From NCBI GenBank assembly GCA_024742705.1, contig JANSXZ010000027.1:1-44110 (forward strand): a DNA stretch of 44,110 nt, given 5' to 3'. A program made the position numbers and the translations under genes. Each line of letters begins with the position of its first letter. Within the stretch, counting starts at the first letter, position 1. Below, in pieces: positions 1-12,122 of this stretch. The notes beneath the pieces were generated by a model. That model made no database searches. It saw only the letters and a program-made list of their open reading frames with translations, and was not told where the DNA came from. This DNA comes from Paracoccaceae bacterium. Lineage in GTDB: Bacteria; Pseudomonadota; Alphaproteobacteria; Rhodobacterales; Rhodobacteraceae.

Positions 1-1
1 C

Positions 2-85
2 GAGAAAGGAGGACGGAATGTCCGGGAATGGTTTGCCGCCCGCAATCAATTCGCTATCATGTTCGAGGAACGCTTCAATGCGTGA
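2..85 (+). CDS. C-terminal end of an unidentified protein (partial)
   Basis: An open frame enters from the left edge and stops with TGA at 83-85, giving 27 residues that end in MFEERFNA. Composition (EWFAARNQFAIMFEERF) looks like a real soluble C-terminus and not like the transposon remnant beside it. It is too short for a family call. It may be the 3' end of the host gene next to which the IS1595 remnant lies, or chance coding in transposon debris. Confidence 0.25.
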   Translation, partial: EKGGRNVREWFAARNQFAIMFEERFNA

Positions 86-127
86 CCATATTTGAAACCC
101 GCATGGACCGGGCCAGATACACAGAAT

Positions 128-807
128 TCATGACACTCCCCAAAGGCCGCTTTCGTCGGTGATCACCTTGGCTTCCGCGTCCAGGTTCTGCCTTAGAATT
201 TGCAGCGCGTTGGCCGTGTTGGCCTTCTTGACGCGGAAGCTCTGCACGCGCCCAGCGCGGTCAACAAGCGAGAGAACGGCCATTTCGTGGCCAGCGCCAC
301 CGCGGAAAGAGAAAGACTTGTTATGGTTCTTTTTCAGGCTGTTGTGCTTGGCCCGGCAGGCGCGCCTTTCATTGTTGGTGCCATGGAAGCTCTCACTGAC
401 TCCGCGATGCCACCACCTTCACCCATCTGCGCCAGACCGCCCCAGCGCATGGCTTCGCGGATCCGGCGAGACATGAACCACGCGGTTTTCAGGGTCACGC
501 CTGGAATGCGGTGCAACTGGTTGCTGCTGATGTCTTTCGTGCTGCCGACCATGAGGTAGATCGCTTGCAACCAAACACGCATCGGAACGTGGCTGCTCTG
601 AAAGATGGTGCCGACCTTTACAGTGAAAGGCTTGCAGCACTTGTAGCACTTCTACGCGCCAATCCGAGTGGACTTGCCGCCCATCCTCGACACACGCTCG
701 CGCTCGCCACACTTAGGGCAAGTTGCGCCATGTGGCCGGACGCGGGCCTCAACGTACTTGTATGCTGCGACCTCTTCGCGGAAGTGCTTCGCAGACAGAA
801 TCGACAT
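128..807 (-). pseudogene. Decayed IS1595-family (ISXO2-like) transposase
   Basis: Reading leftward from ATG at 807, the protein begins MSILSAKHFREEVAAYKYVE and carries the N-terminal zinc-ribbon of IS1595 transposases (CPKCG ... KCYKCCKPF), then the family stretch SSNQLHRIPGVTLKTAWFMS. It is broken at least twice. A TAG stop at about 648-650 replaces the tyrosine codon expected before KCYKC. Near 390 the frame shifts, at the place where the first catalytic aspartate (DE-S/T-F/Y) should be, which now reads SES. In the new frame it continues SFHGTNNERRACRAKHN ... KVITDESGLW, covering the second catalytic Asp, then ends at TGA 128-130. The last part, with the HTNT/E region, is missing, so the element is also truncated on the left. 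It cannot encode an active enzyme. Terminal repeats were not identified. Confidence 0.85.
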
Positions 808-880
808 GACTTAAACCCTTCCCTCCATTGTATAACATGGAAAACTGGGCACGGTCAGTAAAACGCCCCCAACAGTCTCG

Positions 881-1312
881 TCACGATGGCGGGATCGCGT
901 AGGTCATCGACGCCCGTGCCACCGGATCGGCCATGCCTTCGGAATGCAACAGCACATCGCCCACCGCCAGCAGCTTGCCCAGCTTCAGCAACCGGCCGGT
1001 GGCGATCAGATCGGCATCGGCGGCCGGCTTGCGCATGAAATCCAGCGACGCGTTGGTCGTCACCGCCAGGGCCTTCGGCCCGACCATCGACAGCACCAGC
1101 GCATAGACGGCCACATCCGCCAGCGAAAACATTGCCGGGCCCGAAACGGTGCCGCCCGGCCGCAGGTGCCGCTCGCGCACCGCCAGGCGCATCGTCACCT
1201 CGCCCGGCGCCAGATCTTCGATGAGAAACTCGCCGCGCACCTGCGGAAACACCGAGTCGAGGAACGCGTTCAGTTCCGGCGCGCTCATCGCCAGATCGCC
1301 TTTGATTGCCAT
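881..1312 (-). CDS. PaaI-type hotdog-fold thioesterase
   Basis: A 143-residue protein beginning MAIKGDLAMSAPELNAFLDS. It matches small hotdog acyl-CoA thioesterases of the PaaI/YbgC type: the glycine-rich segment LRPGGTVSGPAMFSLADVAVYA (about residues 46-67) is the central helix with its Asp, followed by TTNASLDFMRKP, typical of the strand that lines the acyl site. Such enzymes hydrolyse acyl-CoA esters in the cytoplasm. The start at 1312 is favoured over the internal Met at residue 9 because GGAG lies about 10 bases upstream. The gene is divergent from the crotonase homologue, with 57 bases between them, so both may act on the same CoA thioester. The substrate cannot be told from sequence. 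Confidence 0.85.
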   Translation of the reverse strand: MAIKGDLAMSAPELNAFLDSVFPQVRGEFLIEDLAPGEVTMRLAVRERHLRPGGTVSGPAMFSLADVAVYALVLSMVGPKALAVTTNASLDFMRKPAADADLIATGRLLKLGKLLAVGDVLLHSEGMADPVARASMTYAIPPS

Positions 1313-1369
1313 GTCTTTTTCTCCGATCAAGTTGCGCGTAAGGTTGCCGCCAAAGAGAGGGAGAGCAAG

Positions 1370-2155
1370 ATGACAATTCTGGAACGTCGCGACACGGACA
1401 ATGTCGCCCACCTGACGATGAACGCGCCCGAACGCCTGAATGCGCTGTCCGACGAAATGCTGGCCGCGCTGCAATCGCAGTTCGACAGCCTGCGCGACGA
1501 TCGTTCGGTGCGCGCTGTGGTGATATCGGGCACCGGCAAGGCATTCTGCGCCGGACACGATCTGCGGCAGATGACAGCGGGCCGGCAGGCCGAAGACGGT
1601 GGCAAGGCCTATTTCAAGGATCTGTTCGACCGTTGCGCGCGGATGATGACATCGGTTCAGACGCTGCCGCAGCCGGTGATCGCGCAGGTGCACGGCATCG
1701 CCACCGCCGCTGGCTGTCAACTGGTCGCGTCATGCGACATGGCAGTGGCCGCCACCGGCACGCGCTTCGGCGTCAACGGTGTGAACATCGGGCTGTTCTG
1801 TTCGACACCGATGGTGGCGCTTTCGCGGAACATCCCGCGCAAACAGGCATTCGAGATGCTGACCACCGGCCAGTTCATCGATGCCGACCGCGCCCAGGCG
1901 CTGGGGTTGGTGAACCGCGTCGTTCCCGCCGAAGACCTGGCCGCCGAGGCGACCGCGCTGGCCGCCCAGGTGGCCGCGAAACTTGGCGTCGCCGTCAAGA
2001 TCGGCAAGGAAGCCTTCTATGCGCAACTGCAGATGCCGCTGGACGACGCCTATGCCTATACCGGCGCGGTGATGGTCGAAAACATGCTGCACCGCGACAC
2101 CGAAGAAGGGATCGCCGCTTTTCTCGAAAAACGCGACCCCGACTGGACCCAGTAG
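1370..2155 (+). CDS. ECHDC3-like enoyl-CoA hydratase/isomerase family protein
   Basis: A 261-residue crotonase-fold protein. The oxyanion-hole segments are present: GTGKAFCAGHDLRQM (about 54-68) and HGIATAAGCQLVASCD (about 108-123). The two glutamates that catalyse water addition in classical enoyl-CoA hydratase are both replaced: Gln117 stands at the Glu144 position of the rat enzyme, and Gly137 at the Glu164 position (FGVNGVNIG in place of FGQPEILLG). This pattern and GLFCSTPMVALSR match the ECHDC3 subgroup, whose activity is not well settled, so a plain hydratase function should not be assumed. The start at 1370 is supported by GGAG nine bases upstream. It is divergent from the thioesterase gene. 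Confidence 0.88.
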   Translation: MTILERRDTDNVAHLTMNAPERLNALSDEMLAALQSQFDSLRDDRSVRAVVISGTGKAFCAGHDLRQMTAGRQAEDGGKAYFKDLFDRCARMMTSVQTLPQPVIAQVHGIATAAGCQLVASCDMAVAATGTRFGVNGVNIGLFCSTPMVALSRNIPRKQAFEMLTTGQFIDADRAQALGLVNRVVPAEDLAAEATALAAQVAAKLGVAVKIGKEAFYAQLQMPLDDAYAYTGAVMVENMLHRDTEEGIAAFLEKRDPDWTQ

Positions 2156-2171
2156 CGTTTCGCCGGAAACG
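2156..2171 (+). terminator. Hairpin directly after the crotonase gene
   Basis: CGTTTC, loop GCCG, GAAACG forms a perfect 6-bp stem starting one base after the stop codon. No T-run follows, so it may act as a weak terminator or as a 3' end stabiliser. The remaining stretch to the trmFO start (2172-2379) shows no gene I can support. Confidence 0.3.
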
Positions 2172-2379
2172 GTATGCCGTACAGACGGTTTCCAATGTCG
2201 TTCGGATTGTTTCGATTTCGACGCTGGCAAATGTGGCGGCTCTGTGGCATGAATAAGGCACAGGCCGCTGCGTTTTCCCGGACCTCCACACCGGGTTTCT
2301 CACCCTCGTACGCGGCGGCCTTATTTTCCCTGCACCAAAATCCGTTGCACCGGGCGCGGCCACCGCGTAAATCCCCTGC

Positions 2380-3753
2380 ATGACAGATACATTGCACATC
2401 GTCGGCGGCGGAATGGCCGGGTCTGAAGCCGCCTGGCAGGCGGCCAACCAGGGTATGCGCGTGGTCATCCACGAAATGCGCCCCAAGGTCGGCACCTTCG
2501 CGCACAAGACCGGAAACCTGGGCGAAATGGTCTGCTCGAATTCGTTCCGTTCGGATGACAGCGAACAGAATGCCGTGGGTCTGTTGCATTGGGAAATGCG
2601 CGCCGCAGGCAGCCTGATCATGCAGTGCGCGCAGCGCCACCGGCTGCCGGCAGGCGGCGCGCTGGCGGTGGATCGTGACCCTTTCGCCGAATCGGTGACG
2701 GCGGCGCTTCTGGCGCATCCGCTGATTTCAGTGTCTTATGACGAGATTACGGCCCTGCCCGACGATGGCCGGTGGATCATCGCAACCGGCCCTCTGACAT
2801 CAAGCGCGCTGGGGGCGGCGATACAGGCGGAAACCGGTGCCGAGGCTCTGGCGTTTTTCGATGCAATCGCACCGATCCTCTATCACGAGAGCATCGACAT
2901 GTCGAAGGCGTGGATGCAGTCGCGCTATGACAAGGGCGAAACCGAAGCCGAGCGCACCGCCTATCTGAACTGTCCGATGGACAAGGCGCAGTACGATGCC
3001 TTCATAGATGCCCTGATGGCCGCCGAAAAAACCGAGTTTCACGAGGGCGAAACCGCCGGATACTTCGACGGATGCCTGCCGATCGAGGTGATGGCCGAAC
3101 GCGGGCGCGAAACGCTGCGCCACGGCCCGATGAAGCCGGTGGGCCTGACAAACCCGCATCAGCCCGATGTGAAACCCCATGCAGTTGTTCAACTGAGGCG
3201 GGATAATGCATTGGGAACGCTTTATAATATTGTCGGCTTTCAAACCAAGATGAAGTATGGGGCGCAGGCGGACGTGCTGCGCATGATCCCAGGCCTGGAA
3301 CAGGCGCGGTTTGCCCGGTTGGGCGGGATACACCGCAACACCTTCCTGAACTCTCCCACCCTTCTGGACGATCGGATGCGGCTGAAATCGCGGCCCCACA
3401 TCCGCTTTGCCGGTCAGATCACCGGCGTGGAAGGCTATGTGGAAAGCGCCGCGATGGGTTTGCTGGCGGGACGACTGGCGGCGGCCGAACATGGCGGCCG
3501 CGACTTGCCCGCGCCTCCCGGCACCACAGCGACCGGCGCGCTGGTCACCCATATCACCGGCGGCGCCGACGCCCGCAGCTTCCAGCCGATGAACGTCAAC
3601 TTCGGATTGTTCCCGCCGGTCGAGGGGCTGAAAGGCGGACGGCGCGGCCGCAAGGATCGCTACAAGGCCTATACCGACCGGGCGAAAACCGACTGGTTGG
3701 CGTGGCTGGAAACCGCTGCACTGGACGCCGGGGCGCCACTGACCCTACAATAG
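2380..3753 (+). CDS. trmFO: Methylenetetrahydrofolate--tRNA-(uracil-5-)-methyltransferase TrmFO
   Basis: A 457-residue flavoprotein, the usual length. It makes ribothymidine at U54 of tRNA using 5,10-methylenetetrahydrofolate and FAD, in place of the SAM-dependent TrmA. The N-terminus carries the FAD-binding motif [13 protein letters not shown] (7-19) and the signature HEMRP. Cys52 (MVCSNSFRS) and Cys232 ([14 protein letters not shown]) correspond to the two functional cysteines known from the Bacillus enzyme. The C-terminal signature [13 protein letters not shown] is present. It is followed after five bases by a methyltransferase gene and then gluQ, so the three probably form a short operon with a tRNA-modification theme. 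Confidence 0.97.
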   Translation: MTDTLHIVGGGMAGSEAAWQAANQGMRVVIHEMRPKVGTFAHKTGNLGEMVCSNSFRSDDSEQNAVGLLHWEMRAAGSLIMQCAQRHRLPAGGALAVDRDPFAESVTAALLAHPLISVSYDEITALPDDGRWIIATGPLTSSALGAAIQAETGAEALAFFDAIAPILYHESIDMSKAWMQSRYDKGETEAERTAYLNCPMDKAQYDAFIDALMAAEKTEFHEGETAGYFDGCLPIEVMAERGRETLRHGPMKPVGLTNPHQPDVKPHAVVQLRRDNALGTLYNIVGFQTKMKYGAQADVLRMIPGLEQARFARLGGIHRNTFLNSPTLLDDRMRLKSRPHIRFAGQITGVEGYVESAAMGLLAGRLAAAEHGGRDLPAPPGTTATGALVTHITGGADARSFQPMNVNFGLFPPVEGLKGGRRGRKDRYKAYTDRAKTDWLAWLETAALDAGAPLTLQ

Positions 3754-3758
3754 GCGAC

Positions 3759-4373
3759 ATGACCGATAAATTTCTGAACAAGGCTTATGGCCCCCGCGAC
3801 GCGGCCGCAACACGCGCGCTTTATGATGACTGGTCCGCCAGCTACGATGCAGAGGTGGGCGAAAACGGATACGCCACGCCGGGCCGCTGTGCCCGCGCCT
3901 TGCGGGCGGTGATCGCCGATCCACAGGCGCCGATACTGGATTTCGGCTGTGGCACCGGGCTTTCGGGCCTGGCGCTGAAACTGGCCGGGTTCGGCCAGAT
4001 CGACGGTGTCGATCTGTCATCGGAAATGCTGGCAAAGGCGGAAACCAAGGCGGTGTATCGCAAACTGCGCATGATCGAAGCCGAGGCCCCTCTGGATTTC
4101 GCGCCCGGCACCTATGCCGCGATTGCCGCCATCGGGGTGATCGGCGCCGGGGCCGCGCCGATTTCCACGCTCGATATGCTGATGAACGGCCTGGCGCCCG
4201 GCGGTTTCCTGGTGCTGTCGTTCAACGACCACGCCCTGGCCGACCCGAGGAATGTGGCGCGTCTGAACGAATGGGTCGATTGTGGCGCGGCACGCTTGCG
4301 GTTTTCCGAACACGGCGATCACCTGCCCGGAATCGGGTTGAAGTCAACCGTATACGTTCTTGAAAAAACTTGA
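3759..4373 (+). CDS. Class I SAM-dependent methyltransferase
   Basis: A 204-residue protein with a Rossmann methyltransferase fold. Motif I is ILDFGCGTG (59-67) and the acidic residue after strand 2 lies in IDGVDLSSEML. The later segment LAPGGFLVLSFNDHAL fits motif IV/V. The substrate is unknown: the fold occurs in small-molecule and macromolecule methyltransferases, and position between trmFO and gluQ only suggests a tRNA link. The start at 3759, five bases after the trmFO stop, gives the family-like N-terminus MTDKFLNKAY. The stop overlaps the gluQ start codon, which implies translational coupling. Confidence 0.85.
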   Translation: MTDKFLNKAYGPRDAAATRALYDDWSASYDAEVGENGYATPGRCARALRAVIADPQAPILDFGCGTGLSGLALKLAGFGQIDGVDLSSEMLAKAETKAVYRKLRMIEAEAPLDFAPGTYAAIAAIGVIGAGAAPISTLDMLMNGLAPGGFLVLSFNDHALADPRNVARLNEWVDCGAARLRFSEHGDHLPGIGLKSTVYVLEKT

Positions 4374-5206
4374 GATACCGCACGCGGTTTGCACCGTCGC
4401 CCACCGGGCCGCTGCATTTGGGACATGCTTATTCGGCGCTTCTGGCGCATGATATGGCCGTCGCGGCCGCCGGCGACTTCCTGCTTCGGATCGAAGACAC
4501 CGATATCGCCCGCGCCCGCCCACAATGGGAGACGCAGATCTACGACGATCTGCATTGGCTGGGCCTGACGTGGCCGGAACCGGTGCTGCGGCAATCGGAT
4601 CATCTGGCGCGGTATGACGCCAGCCTCGACAGGTTGGCCGCCGACGATCTGATCTACCCCTGTTCGTGCACCCGCGCCGACATACGCGCCGCTGCGTCGG
4701 CCCCGCAAGAAGGCGACCCGGCGCCGATCGTCTATCCCGGCACCTGCCGGACCCGGCCCATGGCCGACCGCCGGCCGGGCGATGCGCTGCGGCTGAACAT
4801 GGCGCGCGCGGCTCGGGCGGTCGGGCCCGCCCCGCTGCGCTTTCGTGAAACCGGCGCCGCCACGCCGCCATGTCCGACGGCCATGGAACTGACAGCGGCG
4901 ATGGGCGATCCGGTTCTGGCGCGCAAGGACATCGAAACCGTATCCTACGTTCTGGCCGCCGTGCTGGACGATGCGTTCCAGTCGATCACCCAGGTGGTGC
5001 GCGGCGCAGACCTGTTGGAGACCACGCCGCTTCAGGTTCTGTTGCAGAGGTTGCTGGGCTTGCCGACCCCGATCTATCATCATCACCGGCTGATCCGCGA
5101 CGCGGCGGGCAAGCGGTTGGCCAAACGCGACGACGCGCGCGCCATTGCCCGCTACCGCGCCGACGGGATAACCCCGCAGGCGCTGCGCACCATGGTGGGC
5201 CTGTGA
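4370..5206 (+). CDS. gluQ: Glutamyl-Q tRNA(Asp) synthetase
   Basis: A 278-residue paralogue of the catalytic half of glutamyl-tRNA synthetase without the anticodon-binding domain. It attaches glutamate to queuosine at position 34 of tRNA(Asp). Visible motifs are FAPSPTGPLHLGHAYSAL (HIGH motif as HLGH, 16-19), a zinc site with Cys98 and Cys100 (YPCSC) and the later YPGTC, and the KMSKS equivalent KRLAKR near the C-terminus. The start is a TTG at 4370. An in-frame TGA at 4361-4363 rules out any start further upstream, and the next candidate would remove the conserved N-terminus. The TTG overlaps the TGA of the preceding gene by three bases, so translation is probably coupled. Confidence 0.93.
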   Translation: MRYRTRFAPSPTGPLHLGHAYSALLAHDMAVAAAGDFLLRIEDTDIARARPQWETQIYDDLHWLGLTWPEPVLRQSDHLARYDASLDRLAADDLIYPCSCTRADIRAAASAPQEGDPAPIVYPGTCRTRPMADRRPGDALRLNMARAARAVGPAPLRFRETGAATPPCPTAMELTAAMGDPVLARKDIETVSYVLAAVLDDAFQSITQVVRGADLLETTPLQVLLQRLLGLPTPIYHHHRLIRDAAGKRLAKRDDARAIARYRADGITPQALRTMVGL

Positions 5207-5234
5207 AGAACCCTGCCCCGCGATCCGGTTCCGG

Positions 5235-5594
5235 CTAGGCCTGCGGCGCGCAGATCTCGATTTCGGACTGCGCGCGCACAGCGGTGTAAAAGCAGGTGCG
5301 CCGGTTTGTGTGACAGGCCGGACCGGTTTGACGCACCTGCATCAGGATGCAATCGCGATCGCAATCCACCCGAAAATCCACCAGTTCCTGAAGGTTCCCC
5401 GAGGTCTCGCCCTTGGTCCAGAATGCCTGCCGCGAGCGCGACCAATAGGTAACACGGCCCGTGGCCAGGGTGCGCGCCACGCTTTCGGCGTTCATCCAGG
5501 CCATCATCAGCACCGCGCCATCGTCGGCGTCCTGTGCAATTGCCGGGATCAGGCCGGCTTCATTGTATCGCAAAGTGGCGGGATCGAAGGACAT
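5235..5594 (-). CDS. hisI: Phosphoribosyl-AMP cyclohydrolase
   Basis: A 119-residue protein catalysing the third step of histidine synthesis, ring opening of phosphoribosyl-AMP. It has the family motifs [39 protein letters not shown] and the cysteine pair in [12 protein letters not shown], which together bind zinc and magnesium. It is the stand-alone form and not the HisI-HisE fusion of enterobacteria. It is divergent from the Fe-S scaffold gene, with 68 bases between, and convergent with gluQ. Confidence 0.97.
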   Translation of the reverse strand: MSFDPATLRYNEAGLIPAIAQDADDGAVLMMAWMNAESVARTLATGRVTYWSRSRQAFWTKGETSGNLQELVDFRVDCDRDCILMQVRQTGPACHTNRRTCFYTAVRAQSEIEICAPQA

Positions 5595-5662
5595 GGCACA
5601 AAAACCTTTGGAAACGCGTTGCTGCGCGCTTATGTAGGGGACAGGTAAAGCGAGGGAAAGCC

Positions 5663-6115
5663 ATGTCCGGTGACAACGATCTGATCAAGCTTTATTCCGC
5701 GCGTATTCTGGCCCTGGCCGCGGCGATTCCGCATCTGGCCCGGCTGGACAATCCCGATGCGACGGTCAAGCGCAGGTCGCCCCTGTGCGGGTCGACGGTT
5801 ACGGTTGATCTATGCGTGAAGGACGGGCGCGTTGTGCGCTTTGGCCAGGACGTGAAGGCCTGTGCCCTGGGCCAGGCAGCCGCCGCCGTGGTCGGCGAGG
5901 CGGTGATCGGACGTAGCCGCGCCGAGATCGACAAGGCGCGCGATCAGTTGAAGGCCATGCTGAAATCCGAAGGCCCCGTGCCCGACGCGCCATTTGACGG
6001 GCTCGAGGTTCTGTTGCCGGCCCGCGCCTTCAAGAACCGCCATGCGTCGATCTTCCTGGCGCTGGACGCCACCGCCGAAGCGATGCAGGAGGCCGAACAG
6101 GCCCACTGCGCCTGA
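5663..6115 (+). CDS. NifU/IscU-N-type iron-sulfur cluster scaffold protein
   Basis: A 150-residue protein of the IscU/SufU N-terminal domain family, which assembles Fe-S clusters on three cysteines. Candidate ligands are Cys42 ([12 protein letters not shown]), Cys67 ([14 protein letters not shown]) and Cys149 in the last two residues. Cys42 is followed by GS where classical scaffolds have GD, and the third cysteine is at the extreme C-terminus, so this is a divergent member. The start at 5663 is preceded by GAGGGAAAG. No isc or suf genes lie nearby, so its partner is not indicated by context. Confidence 0.85.
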   Translation: MSGDNDLIKLYSARILALAAAIPHLARLDNPDATVKRRSPLCGSTVTVDLCVKDGRVVRFGQDVKACALGQAAAAVVGEAVIGRSRAEIDKARDQLKAMLKSEGPVPDAPFDGLEVLLPARAFKNRHASIFLALDATAEAMQEAEQAHCA

Positions 6116-6185
6116 CCGGCGGTGCGGTGCAAGGGATCGGCCCCGCCGACAGCATTGCACACCGCACACACCGGGGCCCGCGGCC

Positions 6186-6222
6186 AAAAAAAACCGCCGC
6201 ACATCCGGGCGGATGGCGGCGG
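6186..6222 (-). terminator. Strong Rho-independent terminator
   Basis: Read on the minus strand this is a 12-bp GC-rich stem (CCGCCGC and CATCC with their complements, one bulged base) closed by a four-base loop and followed by eight consecutive T. On the plus strand the run is A6186-A6193 before the stem. It ends the transcript of the 40-residue membrane protein about 150 bases after its stop codon. The 150 bases between contain no further gene I can support. Confidence 0.85.
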
Positions 6223-6372
6223 CAGGTGTTGCAATCCCCATGATGGTTCCAGAGCGTGGCGCCGCAGGTCGAGGCAGACCCGGAAACGCCCAGGACAAGG
6301 CGTTTCGCATCAGAGTTGGGACAGGATGTAAGGGCCGGTCCGGCATGGGTTTCGCAGGCAGAATTCCGTGGA

Positions 6373-6495
6373 TCAGCCCCCAAATGGCAAATAGAGACCG
6401 ACCATGAGGATCACCGCGATGGCAAGGGCGCCGGCAGTATCCTCGATCAGGTTCGCGGGGTTCTGGCGTGCGACGGTTTGAATACGGCGGAACAT
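6373..6495 (-). CDS. SOS-box-associated 40-residue single-span membrane protein
   Basis: The protein starts MFRRIQTVARQNPANLIEDT and continues with one hydrophobic segment, AGALAIAVILMVGLYLPFGG, which would cross the membrane once with the basic N-terminus inside. AGGAG lies eight bases before the ATG, a good ribosome binding site. A perfect alphaproteobacterial LexA motif lies about 70 bases upstream, and a strong terminator lies downstream, so this appears to be an independent single-gene unit. It follows recG on the same strand. I recognise no family. The layout recalls SidA of Caulobacter, a 29-residue SOS-induced division inhibitor in the inner membrane, or TisB-like peptides, but there is no clear sequence match. 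Function is inferred only from the regulatory site. Confidence 0.72.
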   Translation of the reverse strand: MFRRIQTVARQNPANLIEDTAGALAIAVILMVGLYLPFGG

Positions 6496-6564
6496 GGTGC
6501 GATCTCCTGTGCTGGGTTGCTGTGGTGTTGTTCCTTTGTTCTCATTTTGCGACGCGCATGTAAA

Positions 6565-6579
6565 GAACTTTATGAGAAC
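6565..6579 (-). promoter_or_regulatory. LexA (SOS) box
   Basis: GAAC-N7-GAAC on the plus strand (GTTC-N7-GTTC in the direction of the small gene) is the exact alphaproteobacterial SOS box. A further GTTC half-site overlaps it upstream with six-base spacing (GAAC at 6586-6589). The box lies between the recG stop (6599) and the 40-residue gene (start 6495), so it must serve the small gene. Confidence 0.72.
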
Positions 6580-6598
6580 ATAACGGAACTTTTTGCGA

Positions 6599-10827
<4,229 letters not shown>

Positions 10828-10884
10828 CTACGCCCAAGAAGTGATAGGGCGCGTCCCCGGACAGGTCCAGAGGCGGCGGTGCGA

Positions 10885-11604
10885 TCAGGCGCCAATGGCC
10901 AGACGCTGATCGTCGGTCTGGGCTTCGTTCTGAGGGTCGCGCAACACATAGCCCCGCCCCCATACGGTTTCGATGTAGTTTTCGCCGGCGGTTGCCGCGG
11001 TCAGCTTCTTGCGCAATTTGCAGATGAAGACATCGATGATCTTCAGTTCGGGTTCGTCCATGCCGCCATAGAGGTGGTTCAGGAACATCTCCTTGGTCAG
11101 CGTGGTGCCCTTGCGCAGGCTGAGCAGTTCGAGCATCTGGTATTCCTTGCCGGTCAGATGCACGGAACTGCCGCCGACTTCGACGGTTTTCGCGTCAAGG
11201 TTCACCGATATCTTGCCGGTCCGGATCACCGATTGCGAATGGCCTTTCGACCGGCGGATGATCGCATGGATCCGCGCGACGAGTTCTTCGCGATGAAACG
11301 GCTTGGTCAGATAGTCATCCGCGCCAAAGCCGAAACCCTTGATCTTGTTTTCCGTATCGTCGGCGCCGGTCAGGATCAGGATCGGTGTTTCGATGCGCGA
11401 AAGCCGCAATTGCCGCAGAACGTCATGGCCGTTCATGTCGGGCAGGTTCAGGTCCAGCAGGATCAGGTCGTAATCGTAGAGTTTGGCCAGATCGATCCCT
11501 TCTTCGCCCAGATCGGTCGAATAGACATTCAGGTTCGCATGGGTCAGCATCAATTCGATGCTCTTGGATGTCGTCGGATCGTCTTCGACCAATAGAACGC
11601 GCAT
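10885..11604 (-). CDS. ctrA: Cell-cycle response regulator CtrA
   Basis: A 239-residue OmpR-type response regulator. The receiver domain has the acidic pair E7/D8/D9, phosphoacceptor Asp51 ([13 protein letters not shown]) and Lys in [11 protein letters not shown]. The C-terminal winged helix has the CtrA signature [37 protein letters not shown] and ends [10 protein letters not shown]. In Caulobacter it is an essential master regulator; in Rhodobacterales it controls motility, gene transfer agent and quorum-linked genes. The short upstream gap (11605-11708) contains a CtrA-type box, suggesting autoregulation. Its inhibitor gene sciP lies directly upstream on the same strand. Confidence 0.97.
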   Translation of the reverse strand: MRVLLVEDDPTTSKSIELMLTHANLNVYSTDLGEEGIDLAKLYDYDLILLDLNLPDMNGHDVLRQLRLSRIETPILILTGADDTENKIKGFGFGADDYLTKPFHREELVARIHAIIRRSKGHSQSVIRTGKISVNLDAKTVEVGGSSVHLTGKEYQMLELLSLRKGTTLTKEMFLNHLYGGMDEPELKIIDVFICKLRKKLTAATAGENYIETVWGRGYVLRDPQNEAQTDDQRLAIGA

Positions 11605-11665
11605 GTCAGACCGTCTCCAGTTTGGGGTTGTTCAGCTTCACTTCGACGATGCTGGACATAAAAGG

Positions 11666-11680
11666 TTAATCACAGGTTAC
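11666..11680 (-). promoter_or_regulatory. Probable CtrA box upstream of ctrA
   Basis: TTAA-N7-TTAC matches seven of the eight fixed positions of the CtrA consensus TTAA-N7-TTAA. It sits 62 bases upstream of the ctrA start in the gap after sciP. A weaker copy, TTAA-N7-TGAA, lies at 12033-12047 upstream of sciP. Confidence 0.5.
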
Positions 11681-11708
11681 CGGATATGCGAAAGCATAAT
11701 TATTCAAC

Positions 11709-11987
11709 TCAAAGTTGTCTATACTTCTTCAACATGGTCGCCTTCAGCGCGGCTTCGCCATGTTCCGACACCGCAACCAGCCATTCGCGAAACTCGTCCT
11801 CGCTGATCCCGTAGCGGTCCTGCGCCTGTTTCTGCGATATCAGGCCATAGAGCACACCACGCACCACCTTGGCCTTTCGCGAGGCAACCCAACGCTGGGT
11901 ATTGGCCGGCGGCAGGTCAGCCACTGTCATGGTGGAGCCGTCCGGCAGGGTCACGGCGCGCGGCCCGTCCACTTTTTTCAGATACAT
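11709..11987 (-). CDS. sciP: CtrA inhibitor SciP (DUF1153)
   Basis: A 92-residue protein with the DUF1153 helix-turn-helix, near-identical in layout to Caulobacter SciP: PDGSTMTVADLPPANTQRWV (17-36 region), RKAKVVRGVLYGLIS and AQDRYGISEDEFREWL. SciP binds the CtrA DNA-binding domain and blocks transcription of CtrA targets in G1. It lies 104 bases upstream of ctrA on the same strand, so regulator and inhibitor may share a transcript or respond together. Confidence 0.93.
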   Translation of the reverse strand: MYLKKVDGPRAVTLPDGSTMTVADLPPANTQRWVASRKAKVVRGVLYGLISQKQAQDRYGISEDEFREWLVAVSEHGEAALKATMLKKYRQL

Positions 11988-12055
11988 CGGCGAGAATCCT
12001 GTATTGCTGCCGCCAAACTGCCCCGAACAGACTTAACGGAACCTGAAACCGTCCC

Positions 12056-12083
12056 TTGAGAGTATCTAGGATTTTCCTATATT
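12056..12083 (+). promoter_or_regulatory. Sigma-70-type promoter for mnmA
   Basis: TTGAGA (12056-12061) and TATATT (12078-12083) are separated by 16 bases, giving a good housekeeping promoter match. Transcription would begin near 12090, about 33 bases before the mnmA start. AAAGGACGG before the ATG provides the ribosome binding site. Confidence 0.6.
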
Positions 12084-12122
12084 CCCGAGAGACTTCGACT
12101 GATTTGTTAAAGGACGGACCGC

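Noticed and set aside
2174..2383. A 69-codon plus-strand frame between the crotonase gene and trmFO
   Set aside because: No ribosome binding site, overlaps the trmFO start, and its arginine-rich translation looks random.
6530..6543. GTTC-N4-GTTC near the SOS box
   Set aside because: Spacing is four, not seven, so it does not fit the LexA consensus.
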